From assembly GCA_965267475.1 (NCBI GenBank), contig OZ254079.1:496001-560000 (forward strand): DNA of 64,000 nt. Reading direction: 5' to 3'. A program made the translations under genes and the position numbers. Shown here one piece after another: positions 48,989 to 57,687 of the stretch. Numbering within the stretch: the stretch's first letter is position 1; each line of letters begins with the position of its first letter. The notes below the pieces were generated by a model. That model was not told the DNA's origin. It saw only the letters and a program-made list of their open reading frames with translations, and searched no databases. Source of the DNA: JBCBKU01 sp965267475 (GTDB lineage Bacteria > Pseudomonadota > Alphaproteobacteria > Rhodobacterales > Rhodobacteraceae).

Positions 48989-50491
48989 ATGGATCTTCTG
49001 GCAAATCTTGCGACGGGGTTCGCAGTTGCGTTGTCGCCCTATACCCTGATGCTGGCGGTGATCGGGTGCTTCCTGGGCACGATCATCGGCGCGCTTCCGG
49101 GCCTTGGTCCGTCGAACGGCGTGGCGATCCTGATCCCGATCACCTTCACCATGGGACTTGATGCAACATCGGCCCTGGTTCTGATGACGTCGGTCTATTA
49201 CGGCGCGATGTATGGCGGACGGATCAGTTCGATTCTGTTGAATATTCCGGGCGACGAGCCCGCTTTGATGACGACGCTTGACGGCTATCCCATGGCCAAG
49301 CAGGGCCGGGCGGGGGACGCCTTGGTGATCTCGGGCGTTGCATCCTTTGTCGGCGCCTTCCTTGCGACCTTGGGTCTGATGCTGCTGGCGCCCTTGTTGG
49401 CTAATGTGGCCTTCCTGTTCGGGCCTGCCGAGTATTTCGCCTTGTACCTTTTGGCTTTTGCGACCCTTGGCGGCATGGCGTCGAACAACCAAGCGAAAGC
49501 TGCCCTTGCCTCGATGATCGGGCTTGGGATCGCGATGATCGGACAGGATGGCGGCGGGATCGAGCGGTTCACCTTCGGCAGCCTGCATCTGGTCGACGGG
49601 ATCGATTTCCTGGTGGCCATCGTCGGCCTGTTCGCGGTGGCCGAGGTGTTTTTCTTCCTTGAAAGCCACGGCAAATCGTCCTCGATCGGGGTGAAACTGG
49701 AAAAGGTGACCGTGCCGGTCAAGGACATCATCTCATCGGGTTGGACGATGCTGCGGGCCAGCGGGATCGGCTTTATTGCCGGGATCCTGCCGGGGGCGGG
49801 TGCGTCGCTTGGTTCGTTCCTGGCCTATATGCAGGAGAAATCCATCGATGCCGGGCGGACCGGCTTTGGCACCGGTTCGCCGCGCGGTGTGGCCGCGCCG
49901 GAAGCGGGCAACAACTCGGCCGCGGGCGGGGCGCTGGTGCCGATGCTGACACTGGGGGTGCCCGGTTCCGGGACGACCGCCGTCTTGCTGGCATTGCTGC
50001 TGACGCTGAACATCACGCCAGGGCCGACGCTGTTTACCGAACGGCCCGAGGTTGTCTGGGGTCTGATCGCTTCGCTTCTGATCGCGAACTTTGTGCTGTT
50101 GGCGATGAACGTGCCCATGGTGAAGATCTTCGTGAAGATCCTGACCGTGCCGCCGTCGATCCTTTTGCCGGGCGTGACGATGATATCCTTTGTGGGCATC
50201 TTCTCGCTTTCCGGCAGCACGTTCGATCTGGAGCTGATGATCGCCTTTGGCGTTCTTGGATATGTGCTGCGAAAGCTGGATATCCCGACGGTGCCGATCA
50301 TTCTGGGCATATTGCTGGGCGGCAATATGGAAGATGCGTTGCGGCGCGCGATGGTTCTGTCGGATGGTGACGCGATGTTCCTGTTCTCAAGCCCCATTGC
50401 CATCGGGCTATGGATCGCGGCGGTGGTGGGTTTCATCGCCCCGATGTTCCTGCGGAAGTATCTGCAAAAGCCGCAGGCGGTCACGGATTAA
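48989..50491 (+). CDS. tctA: Tripartite tricarboxylate transporter large permease
   Basis: 500 aa, about 11-12 TM segments. Conserved GTIIGALPGLGPSNGVAILIP and YGAMYGGRISSILLNIPGDEPA in the first half, ILPGAGASLGSFLAYMQEK and PEAGNNSAAGGALVPMLTLGVPGSGTTAVLLALLL in the second. Na+ or H+ coupled importer with TctB and the TctC binding protein. Last gene of the tct run. MarR gene follows after 57 nt. Confidence 0.93.
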   Translation: MDLLANLATGFAVALSPYTLMLAVIGCFLGTIIGALPGLGPSNGVAILIPITFTMGLDATSALVLMTSVYYGAMYGGRISSILLNIPGDEPALMTTLDGYPMAKQGRAGDALVISGVASFVGAFLATLGLMLLAPLLANVAFLFGPAEYFALYLLAFATLGGMASNNQAKAALASMIGLGIAMIGQDGGGIERFTFGSLHLVDGIDFLVAIVGLFAVAEVFFFLESHGKSSSIGVKLEKVTVPVKDIISSGWTMLRASGIGFIAGILPGAGASLGSFLAYMQEKSIDAGRTGFGTGSPRGVAAPEAGNNSAAGGALVPMLTLGVPGSGTTAVLLALLLTLNITPGPTLFTERPEVVWGLIASLLIANFVLLAMNVPMVKIFVKILTVPPSILLPGVTMISFVGIFSLSGSTFDLELMIAFGVLGYVLRKLDIPTVPIILGILLGGNMEDALRRAMVLSDGDAMFLFSSPIAIGLWIAAVVGFIAPMFLRKYLQKPQAVTD

Positions 50492-50513
50492 GAGGTCAGA
50501 TCCGGCACTGGAC

Positions 50514-50544
50514 TTGTAAAGAACCAAAATGCGTGTATATGCAC
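50514..50544 (+). promoter_or_regulatory. Promoter and MarR operator overlapping the marR start
   Basis: TTGTAA (50514-50519), a 16-nt spacer and TATATG (50536-50541) fit a sigma70-type promoter whose start would fall at or next to the ATG (50549), so the mRNA may be leaderless. Inside lies GTGTA, 2 nt, TGCAC (50533-50544), a near-palindrome repeated at 50983-50994. Confidence 0.5.
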
Positions 50545-50548
50545 GTAT

Positions 50549-50962
50549 ATGGATTTATGGACGCCGAATAACTGTTTGACCTTCAACTTGCAGAAGGCTT
50601 CGCGACGGTTGGCGCGGCGGATGGATGCCGTGCTCGTCCCGTTGGAACTGACCGGTCAGCAGTTCAGCGTTATGGCGGTCCTGGCGCAGGCGCCGTCACT
50701 GCCAGTCACCAAGATCGCCGAGATCACGGGGGCCGAGCGGACCACAGTAACCCGAAACATGGATCGGCTGAAGGCGCGGGGCCTGGTTGCTGTCGATCCG
50801 GGCAATGCGGATGGCCGCGTGTCGGCGCTGGGGCTGACCGAGATGGGTCGCGCGCTGTTCGACCAAGCGCTGCCCCTATGGCGAGACATCCAGAAGAAAG
50901 CGTTGGACGACCTGGACGGGATCGCTCCCGAGCCCTTCCTGGCGTCGTTGAAGGGGTTCTGA
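50549..50962 (+). CDS. MarR-family transcriptional regulator
   Basis: 137 aa. NCLTFNLQKASRRLARRMDAVL is a common MarR N-terminal helix; winged helix at about 55-105: VTKIAEITGAERTTVTRNMDRLKARGLVAVDPGNADGRVSALGLTEMG. No Shine-Dalgarno precedes ATG 50549, but the conserved N-terminus needs this start. It probably controls itself and the following membrane-protein gene through the shared GTGTA-N2-TRCAC sites. Ligand unknown. Confidence 0.85.
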   Translation: MDLWTPNNCLTFNLQKASRRLARRMDAVLVPLELTGQQFSVMAVLAQAPSLPVTKIAEITGAERTTVTRNMDRLKARGLVAVDPGNADGRVSALGLTEMGRALFDQALPLWRDIQKKALDDLDGIAPEPFLASLKGF

Positions 50963-50982
50963 CTTTTTCTTTGGCTTTATAC

Positions 50983-50994
50983 GTGTAACTACAC
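50983..50994 (+). promoter_or_regulatory. Second MarR operator copy upstream of the membrane-protein gene
   Basis: GTGTA, 2 nt, TACAC: a perfect 5-bp inverted repeat 11 nt before ATG 51005, flanked by CGTATA-like sequence as in the copy at 50533-50544 (in opposite orientation). Two copies of one palindrome at two successive starts point to a local regulon of the MarR protein. Confidence 0.55.
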
Positions 50995-51004
50995 CTGAAA
51001 GGAC

Positions 51005-51655
51005 ATGGCGATGACCACAACAGATCTTCAAACGGACAACCGACCCGGGCTGAAACAGCCCGTCATTCTAATTGGATTGGCCTTGTGGGGCGCGCTGATC
51101 ACCAGCCTGGCCCTGATCGGGGCCATTGCAGCCGAACCGGGTCAGCCGCCCTTTGCTATGTTGATCGCCGCCGCCACCCCGCCGATCCTGTTTCTTTCGG
51201 CGTGGCGGTTGTCTTCCGGTGTTCGGGCCTGGGTCGCCGCCCAGGATTTGGCCATGATCACCGGAATCCAGACCTGGCGGGTCATCGGCGGCGTTTTCGT
51301 GTTCCTGTGGGCGCTGGGCGAGTTGCCGATTGTCTTTGCCGCCCCCGCCGGGTTGGGCGATGTCGCGGTGGGGTTGTTCGCGGTCGGTGTGACCGCCGCA
51401 GTTGCGCGGCGGACGGCGGGATGGCGCAAGGCGTCCTGGGCGCTGATCGCCGCCGGAATGATCGATTTCGTCTTCGCGATCGGAACCGGTTTGCTGTCGG
51501 TTTCGGGCGGGTTGCTGCATTTTGCGGGTGCCCCGGGATCCGACATGATGCTGGCCTATCCGATGATCCTGATCCCGGCCTATCTGGTGCCTATCTTCAT
51601 GATCGCGCACCTGATTGCATGGATCAAACTTTCCACGGAGAGCGGCGCGGGGTAG
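51005..51655 (+). CDS. Integral membrane protein of unknown function
   Basis: 216 aa. About six membrane segments from residue 22 to 208 (VILIGLALWGALITSLALIGAIAA; FAMLIAAATPPILFLSAW; VIGGVFVFLWALGELPIVFAAPAG, and others). No family recognised; it resembles small DoxX-like or uncharacterised membrane proteins. AAGGAC precedes the ATG. It lies 42 nt after the MarR gene, with an operator-like palindrome between, so regulation by that MarR is likely. Confidence 0.7.
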   Translation: MAMTTTDLQTDNRPGLKQPVILIGLALWGALITSLALIGAIAAEPGQPPFAMLIAAATPPILFLSAWRLSSGVRAWVAAQDLAMITGIQTWRVIGGVFVFLWALGELPIVFAAPAGLGDVAVGLFAVGVTAAVARRTAGWRKASWALIAAGMIDFVFAIGTGLLSVSGGLLHFAGAPGSDMMLAYPMILIPAYLVPIFMIAHLIAWIKLSTESGAG

Positions 51656-51665
51656 GATCGAACCT

Positions 51666-53027
51666 ATGGTCCGTATCCTGATCCCTACCGGAGCGCTGGG
51701 CCTTGGCTGGGACGCCGAGGCCCTTCGTCGTGGCATCGCCAACAAGCCCGATCTGATCGCCATTGATGGCGGGTCGACGGATTCGGGCCCGTCCTATCTG
51801 GGGCGGGGCGTGTCGAAGTATTCGCGCGCATCGACCAAGGAAGAGTGGGGCGCGCTGATCGAGGCGCGAGAGGCCGCCGGGGTGCCGCTGGTCATCGGAA
51901 CCGCCGGAACGTGCGGAGCCGGGTCTGCGGTGGACTGGCTTCTTGAGATCACCGAGGAAATCTTGCGCGAGAGGGGGCTGACCGCCAAGCTTGCGGTGTT
52001 GAAATCGGATCAGTCGGCGGACGCTGTGAAGGCGGCTTTGGCGGCCGGCCGGGTGACGCCGCTGACGCCAGCGCCCGAAATCTCGGACGACTTGATCGAC
52101 AGCTGCACGAATATCGTGGCGCTTGCCGGGGCCGAGCACATTCAGGCCGCGCTGGCGACCGGCGCCGATATCATTATCGCGGGGCGTACGACGGATACCG
52201 CGATTATCGCCGCTTTACCCCTTGCGCGGGGTTGTCATCCCGGAGGGGCCTGGCATGGGGCGAAGATCGGCGAATGCGGGGCGCTTTGCGCGACCAACCC
52301 GCAATCGGGCGTCTTGCAGATCGATTTCGACGAGACCGGGTTTACCGTTGAACCCCTGGCCGATGGAGCGCGCGCGACGCCGCACACGGTTTCGGCCCAT
52401 ATGCTTTATGAAAATTCGGACCCCTACATCCTGTATGAGCCCGGCGGTTACTTGGATGTCACGGGGGCCAAATACACCGCACTGGATGAGCGCCGTGTCC
52501 GGGTCGAAGGGTCGGATTGGGTGCCGTCACCGGATTACACGGTGAAGCTGGAAGGCGCCCGGGTGGCCGGGTACCAGACCGTGATGCTCGCCCTTGTCCG
52601 CGACCGTCATTACGTCGAGAACGCGGAACGTTGGTGCGCGGATATCGAGGCGAAGTACCGCGCCAAGGTGACGGCGCGGTTGGGATTGGGTGACGGGGAT
52701 TACCACTTGGAGCTTCGGATCATCGGCATGAACGCAACGATGGGGCCGCTTGAGACGCGGTCGGGCGATGCGCCCGAGATTGGTGTTCTGGGGATCGTGA
52801 CGGCGGACAGCCCCGAGCGTGCGAACGAACTCGGCAAGATGCTGAACCCCTATCTGCTGCATCATCCGCTGACGCAGGAAGAAGAGGTGCCGACTTTCGC
52901 CTTCCCGTTTTCGCCCGCCGAGATCGACCGGGGCGCGATCTATGCCTTTTGCCTGAACCATGTGATGCGGCTGGATGATCCGATGGTGCCGTTTCAACTG
53001 GACACCAGCGAGGTCGCTTTTGCCTGA
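51666..53027 (+). CDS. AtuA-like acyclic terpene utilisation family protein (DUF1446)
   Basis: 453 aa; start at ATG 51666 (MVRILIPTGALGLGWDAEALRRG). Seen: IDGGSTDSGPSYLGRG, GTAGTCGAGSAVDWLLEI, AGRTTDTAIIAALPLARGCHPGGAWHGAKI and EDPYILYEPGG-like blocks. AtuA is needed for citronellol/geraniol use in Pseudomonas, with unclear chemistry; many homologues lie in other carboxylate pathways. No other terpene genes are near, so the pathway here is unknown. DUF4387 gene overlaps its end, the normal partner. Confidence 0.8.
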   Translation: MVRILIPTGALGLGWDAEALRRGIANKPDLIAIDGGSTDSGPSYLGRGVSKYSRASTKEEWGALIEAREAAGVPLVIGTAGTCGAGSAVDWLLEITEEILRERGLTAKLAVLKSDQSADAVKAALAAGRVTPLTPAPEISDDLIDSCTNIVALAGAEHIQAALATGADIIIAGRTTDTAIIAALPLARGCHPGGAWHGAKIGECGALCATNPQSGVLQIDFDETGFTVEPLADGARATPHTVSAHMLYENSDPYILYEPGGYLDVTGAKYTALDERRVRVEGSDWVPSPDYTVKLEGARVAGYQTVMLALVRDRHYVENAERWCADIEAKYRAKVTARLGLGDGDYHLELRIIGMNATMGPLETRSGDAPEIGVLGIVTADSPERANELGKMLNPYLLHHPLTQEEEVPTFAFPFSPAEIDRGAIYAFCLNHVMRLDDPMVPFQLDTSEVAFA

Positions 53028-53319
53028 GTTGAAGACCATCGTCGAGAAAGTCCGGTCGAAGAATGCAGGACCCTTCTGGATCACTGTTGATGTCTTTTGC
53101 GGCAGTGAAGCGGCGTATCAGACGGCCAAGGCCGGGCTGGACTCGGCCGAGGTGGCCGCCTTGTTCGACACGCCGACCCAGACATTGAAACGCTTCGACA
53201 TCGCGGATCTGAACGTCGTAAAGTTCAGCTTTCCGCGGCCCGCGATCCAGGGCGCACCGGAAGACCGCGACATGCATGGCGCGTCCTTTGGCGCCCTTTT
53301 GGCCGAGGTCGAGATCTAG
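53020..53319 (+). CDS. DUF4387 protein, partner of AtuA-like gene
   Basis: 99 aa if it starts at TTG 53020 (LPELKTIVEKVRSKNAGPFWITVDVF), which has GAGG about 6 nt upstream and overlaps the AtuA stop by 8 nt. Features: TKAGLDS... VAALFDTPTQTLKRFDIADLNVVKFSFPRPAIQG and a final DMHGASFGALLAEVEI. This family normally follows AtuA-like genes and may form a complex. Its stop overlaps the convergent gene on the other strand by 4 nt. Confidence 0.75.
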   Translation: MPELKTIVEKVRSKNAGPFWITVDVFCGSEAAYQTAKAGLDSAEVAALFDTPTQTLKRFDIADLNVVKFSFPRPAIQGAPEDRDMHGASFGALLAEVEI

Positions 53320-54674
53320 TCGCTCGGAGGTGGCGTTTTGCCGCTGCCACGGATCCAGCGATAGCCGCGGGCGCATTGAGCGCCACAATATTTCGGGACC
53401 GCCCACAGCCTTGCCCTTCGGTCATGGCCTGCGACTTCACTGGAAGACAGCCAGACGCCAAGGACAAACGCGACGATGGACGCGATGATCTGGATGAAAG
53501 GTTCGCTGGCCAGCTTCTCGATGATGCTGACTTGAATGGTCTCGGCACGGGTCGATGAACTTCCGGGCGTCGGTCTGAGGACCTGAAGCTCTTCCGCGCG
53601 GGCCGACACGTCCACCTGAAAGAGCCCGTCCTTGAGACGCACATTGCCGCGCCAGACCGGTAGGGCCAGTGGATCGAATTCGTCATCACCGCTGGCCATG
53701 TCCGCCGCGACGGATGTCGCGTCCGCGGATCGAGCGGTGTCTTCGGTCAAGTCAGATCTTTTCGGACCGGGCAAAACGTCGGAATTCGACGGGACCAGCG
53801 TGCCGCCCGGCGGGATCGGCAATTGGTCTTGAAACGCGGTCACGATCGTACAGTCGGGCCAAAGCTGTTCGGGTTCAAACCAATCCGGCTTGCTTCCGCA
53901 AAAGACCGACCGGTTCACCGAAATGATGTGACCCGACAGCGTGTCCTTGCGGTCTTGCTCGACAACCCAGGTCCCTTCATTGGAATCCCAAACCAACTGG
54001 CGCCCAAGATACCCGAACCCTTCTACGAAGAACTGTGACATGGTGCCCTGCGGCAGTTCTTCGGGGGAGCCGTATTCGACGGAAGGCTGGGTTCGGCAAT
54101 TGGGGCGCGCCGTGAAAGAGGCGGAATCGACCAGCGTTCTGGTCATCGGTTTGCCTTCGTCGCTGACCGAAGTCACAGTTCCCAACGGTTGTCCGGGCGT
54201 GCTGGGATCCAAACCCCGTGCAAACGCTTCGACGATCACCTTTTCACTTGTCACCTTGAAAACCAGCGACGTCCCCGCCAGCGGTTTGAATTCGCCGCTG
54301 AAGCATCTGTCCCACTCGGTCGGGACTGCGACGCCATCCCGCGTTTCAAAGGAAAAGAACTCGAACTCATCGAATTCAATCGGTGCGACGCCCTGAATGC
54401 CCGGCTGTGCCACATACTCGAACCGGCTAGTCAGAGCAGAAACCACGTAGAGCGTTTTGGAAGGCCGATAGGCATCCCAGACGATGAAGCCGAGAACAAT
54501 GACAAGCAGGAGGGCGAGCAGGAATTTGAGCGCCGCAATCCAATTCGGCGTCTCGATATCCGGCAATTCCGGGAGGGGCCCGGCCAGGATGGGTGGTTCC
54601 ATTTCGGGCCGGGTTTCTTCCGCCGGCGCTGCATCCGTGTCACCGGCTTCTTTCTTGGATCCCGGCTTAGCCAT
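53316..54674 (-). CDS. Uncharacterised two-TM envelope protein of the caspase locus
   Basis: 452 aa. A Pro/Glu-rich cytoplasmic N-terminus (1-44), TM1 at about 46-68 (IAALKFLLALLLVIVLGFIVWD), a large presumably periplasmic domain (about 70-385) with scattered cysteines, TM2 at about 392-412 (FIQIIASIVAFVLGVWLSS) and a short basic C-terminus with a CGAQC pair. No family recognised. Its start overlaps the stop of the next upstream gene by 8 nt, so it is translationally tied to the caspase arm. It may be the membrane anchor of the system. Confidence 0.75.
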   Translation of the reverse strand: MAKPGSKKEAGDTDAAPAEETRPEMEPPILAGPLPELPDIETPNWIAALKFLLALLLVIVLGFIVWDAYRPSKTLYVVSALTSRFEYVAQPGIQGVAPIEFDEFEFFSFETRDGVAVPTEWDRCFSGEFKPLAGTSLVFKVTSEKVIVEAFARGLDPSTPGQPLGTVTSVSDEGKPMTRTLVDSASFTARPNCRTQPSVEYGSPEELPQGTMSQFFVEGFGYLGRQLVWDSNEGTWVVEQDRKDTLSGHIISVNRSVFCGSKPDWFEPEQLWPDCTIVTAFQDQLPIPPGGTLVPSNSDVLPGPKRSDLTEDTARSADATSVAADMASGDDEFDPLALPVWRGNVRLKDGLFQVDVSARAEELQVLRPTPGSSSTRAETIQVSIIEKLASEPFIQIIASIVAFVLGVWLSSSEVAGHDRRARLWAVPKYCGAQCARGYRWIRGSGKTPPPSD

Positions 54675-55473
54675 TGGGGTCAGCTATGGACATGTCCGGA
54701 ATATCCAGCAGCGTCTTGCGGGTGACTTCATCGTTCCCGGACCTGATCACGGCTTTCATCTCGTACAGACCCGGATCGAAGGGGTCGTCGCCCGTCAGCT
54801 CGATCCGGCAGCGATACCCGACAGGATTTCCGTTTGGCCGGCAGTCGACTTCTTTGACTTGGCTCGGATTGTCTTCCCGCGTGGCGGTCAGCGTCAGCGG
54901 GACGATCTGGTTAAGCGCGATCTTGATATCGATGTACTTCGGATCTTTCGTGAAACCCGTGGCCACCAGAATCTCGGAACTGGTATCGTCGCAATCAAGC
55001 GCCAGAAACGACCGGACCAAAATGTTGTCGCTGTTATAGGCCGTATCGACAAATTCCTTTTCTTCGTCGTTCAGGCCTTTTCTGGACATGCGCCTTTCGT
55101 GGATGCCACGGTGGGGTTTTTTCACCTCGATCGGGACGAAGGCCGAGTAGCGGGCATCGAGGGACCGGATCAGCGTGCAGAGGAACCACGTCCCGTCCGT
55201 GGCGCCTTCGTGCTTTGGAAATGACCCGAATTGCACGCCGCCAAAGTCGATGTTCGACGTTTTATCGCCGGTGATGACAGCGCTTGCAAACACGTCACGG
55301 GTCGACAGGCGTCGAAGCATCGATCCCGTTGACTGGGTTCCGTCGAGCGCGACAAGTGTCTCCGACACGACTGGGAGACCAGCCTGTGCCCCAGCGTCAT
55401 CCTGAGCCCGTGCCGATAAAGCGCTTGCGGTCAGGATCGCCGCGAAAAGTGCCGCCGTGGCTTTGACCCTCAT
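54667..55473 (-). CDS. Secreted protein of unknown function, caspase locus
   Basis: 268 aa with signal peptide MRVKATAALFAAILTASALSARA. The mature part is mixed alpha/beta with a Thr/Asp-rich C-terminal beta domain (IALNQIVPLTLTATREDNPSQVKEVDCRP... YRCRIELTGDDPFDPGLYEMKAVIR) that looks immunoglobulin-like, with two cysteines likely bridged. No family recognised. It is 15 nt from the tandem caspase gene and overlaps the membrane-protein gene, so it belongs to the same transcript. Confidence 0.72.
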   Translation of the reverse strand: MRVKATAALFAAILTASALSARAQDDAGAQAGLPVVSETLVALDGTQSTGSMLRRLSTRDVFASAVITGDKTSNIDFGGVQFGSFPKHEGATDGTWFLCTLIRSLDARYSAFVPIEVKKPHRGIHERRMSRKGLNDEEKEFVDTAYNSDNILVRSFLALDCDDTSSEILVATGFTKDPKYIDIKIALNQIVPLTLTATREDNPSQVKEVDCRPNGNPVGYRCRIELTGDDPFDPGLYEMKAVIRSGNDEVTRKTLLDIPDMSIADPNG

Positions 55474-55488
55474 CGGAACTTCCCCACA

Positions 55489-57687
55489 TCAAAACTCGTG
55501 AATGACATATCGGTACCGACCATCCCGGAAGACATTGAACGCGATATTGTGGTCGGCCACATAGGCATGGCGCGCTATGAATTCTTCGAACCCGGCCACG
55601 TCCTCGACCTTGAACGTTTCGACCAACTCTCGCTCGCTGGTCGCAACCAGGATCGTTTCGACCCCATCACCATCCTTGAAGTTGCTTTCCGCGCCCGCGA
55701 CACTGAGCCGGACTGCCGCGCCCGACGACCCGAACAACGTCACTTCTTTGACACCGAGATCCGCAAGCGCCGCGTTGACGATACAGGACTGCGCGGCCCG
55801 GCTTTGGTCATCTTCGACTGATCCGCCATCCCGCAGGCCTAGCACCATGGCAAGCTGATCACGGTCGGAGGCACAGATCGACGGCTCGTCCCGCCAAAGG
55901 GTCACCAGGGCATTGGGCCCATCGGTATCGTTGTCTCTCGGAAGGGGCTCGGCGGGGGTCGATTGAAAGAGTGATGGCACCTGAATTCCGCTCAGCACGA
56001 GATTGTTAAGACCTGCGTCCTGAGTTTGCTTCTCCACAATGTCGCGCACTGAAGCGAAAACACTTGTGATCGTTCCGCCCGATTTCAGGTTCGGAACGAA
56101 ATGTCGTGTGAAAACTGAGTAGGGAGACTCGTCGAATTGGCCCAAGCTCTCATATGCAATTCCTCCAACCGAGCTAGCAAACAGAATAGAAATCTCAGTG
56201 TCACCTGCGTTTTCAACCAACGCAATTGGAGACGTCATTCTCGGCGAATTCGGAACTGGCGGCTGGTCACCACAAGCATCTATAACCACAATAATTCTTC
56301 GCGGTCTTGCTTCTTTCAGGATGGTCAATATCTGACTAAGCGGCGTCGATCCCCCCCGCAGATCTCCGAATGAAGCGTAGAAGTCGATTGAAGCGTTTGG
56401 AGATCCCACGAGTAAATTTTCACCACCGTGAGAAAATCCGTGACCGCTGAAGTAGAAAAAGACATCCTTTCCGCGTAGCGGTCGTTGGGCAAAGTTTGTG
56501 ACTTCGGTCACAATTTCGCGTGCGGTTAGATTGGCCATGAGATCAAAGTCGGCATCTAGGACGCCTTGCCTTTTCAAGTACCCATTTCTTGGTGCGTCTG
56601 AGTAATTGATGCGGGCGGATTCGTAGATGTTCCAGCCGAGTTCTTTTAGCGTCGAAGCAACGACCGCAGCATTGGCGGGTGGCGATCGTAGGTCGGAGTC
56701 ATGTGGACGCCCGTTCGAGTAGTTTCCGTTTCCTATTACAAGCGCAAATCCTTGATTGTCGCCGTTAGGAGTCCATTCCGAAGCAAAATCGCGTCGAATT
56801 CCGCCATCGTCGTTTTCTTGTGTTTTCGGTAATTCTCCGAGTGAGAACCGTGGTGAAATCGACCCAGAATCGTCATAGGTCGGTTCCTGCTCGCCGCTGG
56901 AAATGGCGCGATCCTGCAAGGCGGCGCGGGTGGCCTGGATCACCTCGAACCGGGTTTCCTGAAAGACTTCATTCAGGGACCCGCCCATTTTCATCCGCGG
57001 GACGAAGAAACGGGTGAACACCGAATAGGGTGACGCCACGATGCCTTCGGACTTGCCGAGACTTTCATAGGCAACACCATTGGGAGAACTGGAATAGATC
57101 ACCGCGATCTCGTCGGCGCCAAAGCCGAATTCCTGGTTGGTCGTCACCATCTGCTGGGCGTCGTTGATCGGTGGCCGATCCGAACAGGCATCGACGATCA
57201 CAATGATGCGGCGCGGGTTGGCACTGCGGAGCGCATCGATGATCCGCGACACCTCGATCCCGTTATCTTCAAGCTGCCATTCCTCGGTATAGACATCCGG
57301 ATTGCCGCGCGGCGTCCCGAGGATGTAGTTGCTGTTGCCGATCGAGAACCCGTGCCCCGAGAAGAAGACCAGAACGTCCGAGCCACGAAGGGGCAGGCGG
57401 GTGAAATCCGAGATCTCTTGCCGGATCCTGTTCGATGACAGGTTGATCGTTTCGCCGCCCTGGAAGGATTCGTGGACTTGCCAGCCAAGCTCGGTCAGCG
57501 CTTCGGACATGAAGCGCGCATTCTCAACCGGTGTGGCAAGGTCGGCCGTGTGCACGGTGTCGATCGAGTAATCGGCATTGCCGATGACCAGCGCATAGCG
57601 CCCTTGCGCCACCGAGGTGGCCGCCCAAAGGCAGGCGATCAGAGCGGCAAGGACGCCCGCCAGTTTATGCCAGTTGGCGTCATTCAC
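55489..57687 (-). CDS. Secreted tandem caspase-like protease (two C14 domains)
   Basis: 732 aa from GTG 57687 (VNDANWHKLAGVL, signal peptide ending TSVAQG); the frame is open to 57753 and ATG 57714 is an alternative. Caspase domain 1, about residues 30-255, has His112 (VFFSGHGFSIG) and Cys168 (IIVIVDACSDRPP). Domain 2, about 312-560, has His416 (FYFSGHGFSHGG) and Cys472 (IIVVIDACGDQPP). Both His-Cys dyads are intact. Both end with a SPYSVFTRFFVP-type block. The C-terminal 130 residues are unrecognised. DNA of domain 2 (about 55950-56880) is far poorer in GC than its flanks. Substrate unknown. Confidence 0.85.
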   Translation of the reverse strand: MNDANWHKLAGVLAALIACLWAATSVAQGRYALVIGNADYSIDTVHTADLATPVENARFMSEALTELGWQVHESFQGGETINLSSNRIRQEISDFTRLPLRGSDVLVFFSGHGFSIGNSNYILGTPRGNPDVYTEEWQLEDNGIEVSRIIDALRSANPRRIIVIVDACSDRPPINDAQQMVTTNQEFGFGADEIAVIYSSSPNGVAYESLGKSEGIVASPYSVFTRFFVPRMKMGGSLNEVFQETRFEVIQATRAALQDRAISSGEQEPTYDDSGSISPRFSLGELPKTQENDDGGIRRDFASEWTPNGDNQGFALVIGNGNYSNGRPHDSDLRSPPANAAVVASTLKELGWNIYESARINYSDAPRNGYLKRQGVLDADFDLMANLTAREIVTEVTNFAQRPLRGKDVFFYFSGHGFSHGGENLLVGSPNASIDFYASFGDLRGGSTPLSQILTILKEARPRRIIVVIDACGDQPPVPNSPRMTSPIALVENAGDTEISILFASSVGGIAYESLGQFDESPYSVFTRHFVPNLKSGGTITSVFASVRDIVEKQTQDAGLNNLVLSGIQVPSLFQSTPAEPLPRDNDTDGPNALVTLWRDEPSICASDRDQLAMVLGLRDGGSVEDDQSRAAQSCIVNAALADLGVKEVTLFGSSGAAVRLSVAGAESNFKDGDGVETILVATSERELVETFKVEDVAGFEEFIARHAYVADHNIAFNVFRDGRYRYVIHEF

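Noticed and set aside
48533..49669. 378-codon open frame on the minus strand
   Set aside because: Antisense shadow of tctB and tctA; His/Gln/Arg-rich and without recognisable domain.
55950..56880. Low-GC patch as an insertion sequence or cassette
   Set aside because: No inverted ends, direct repeats, transposase or frame disruption; it encodes a complete caspase domain in frame, so domain transfer is the better reading.
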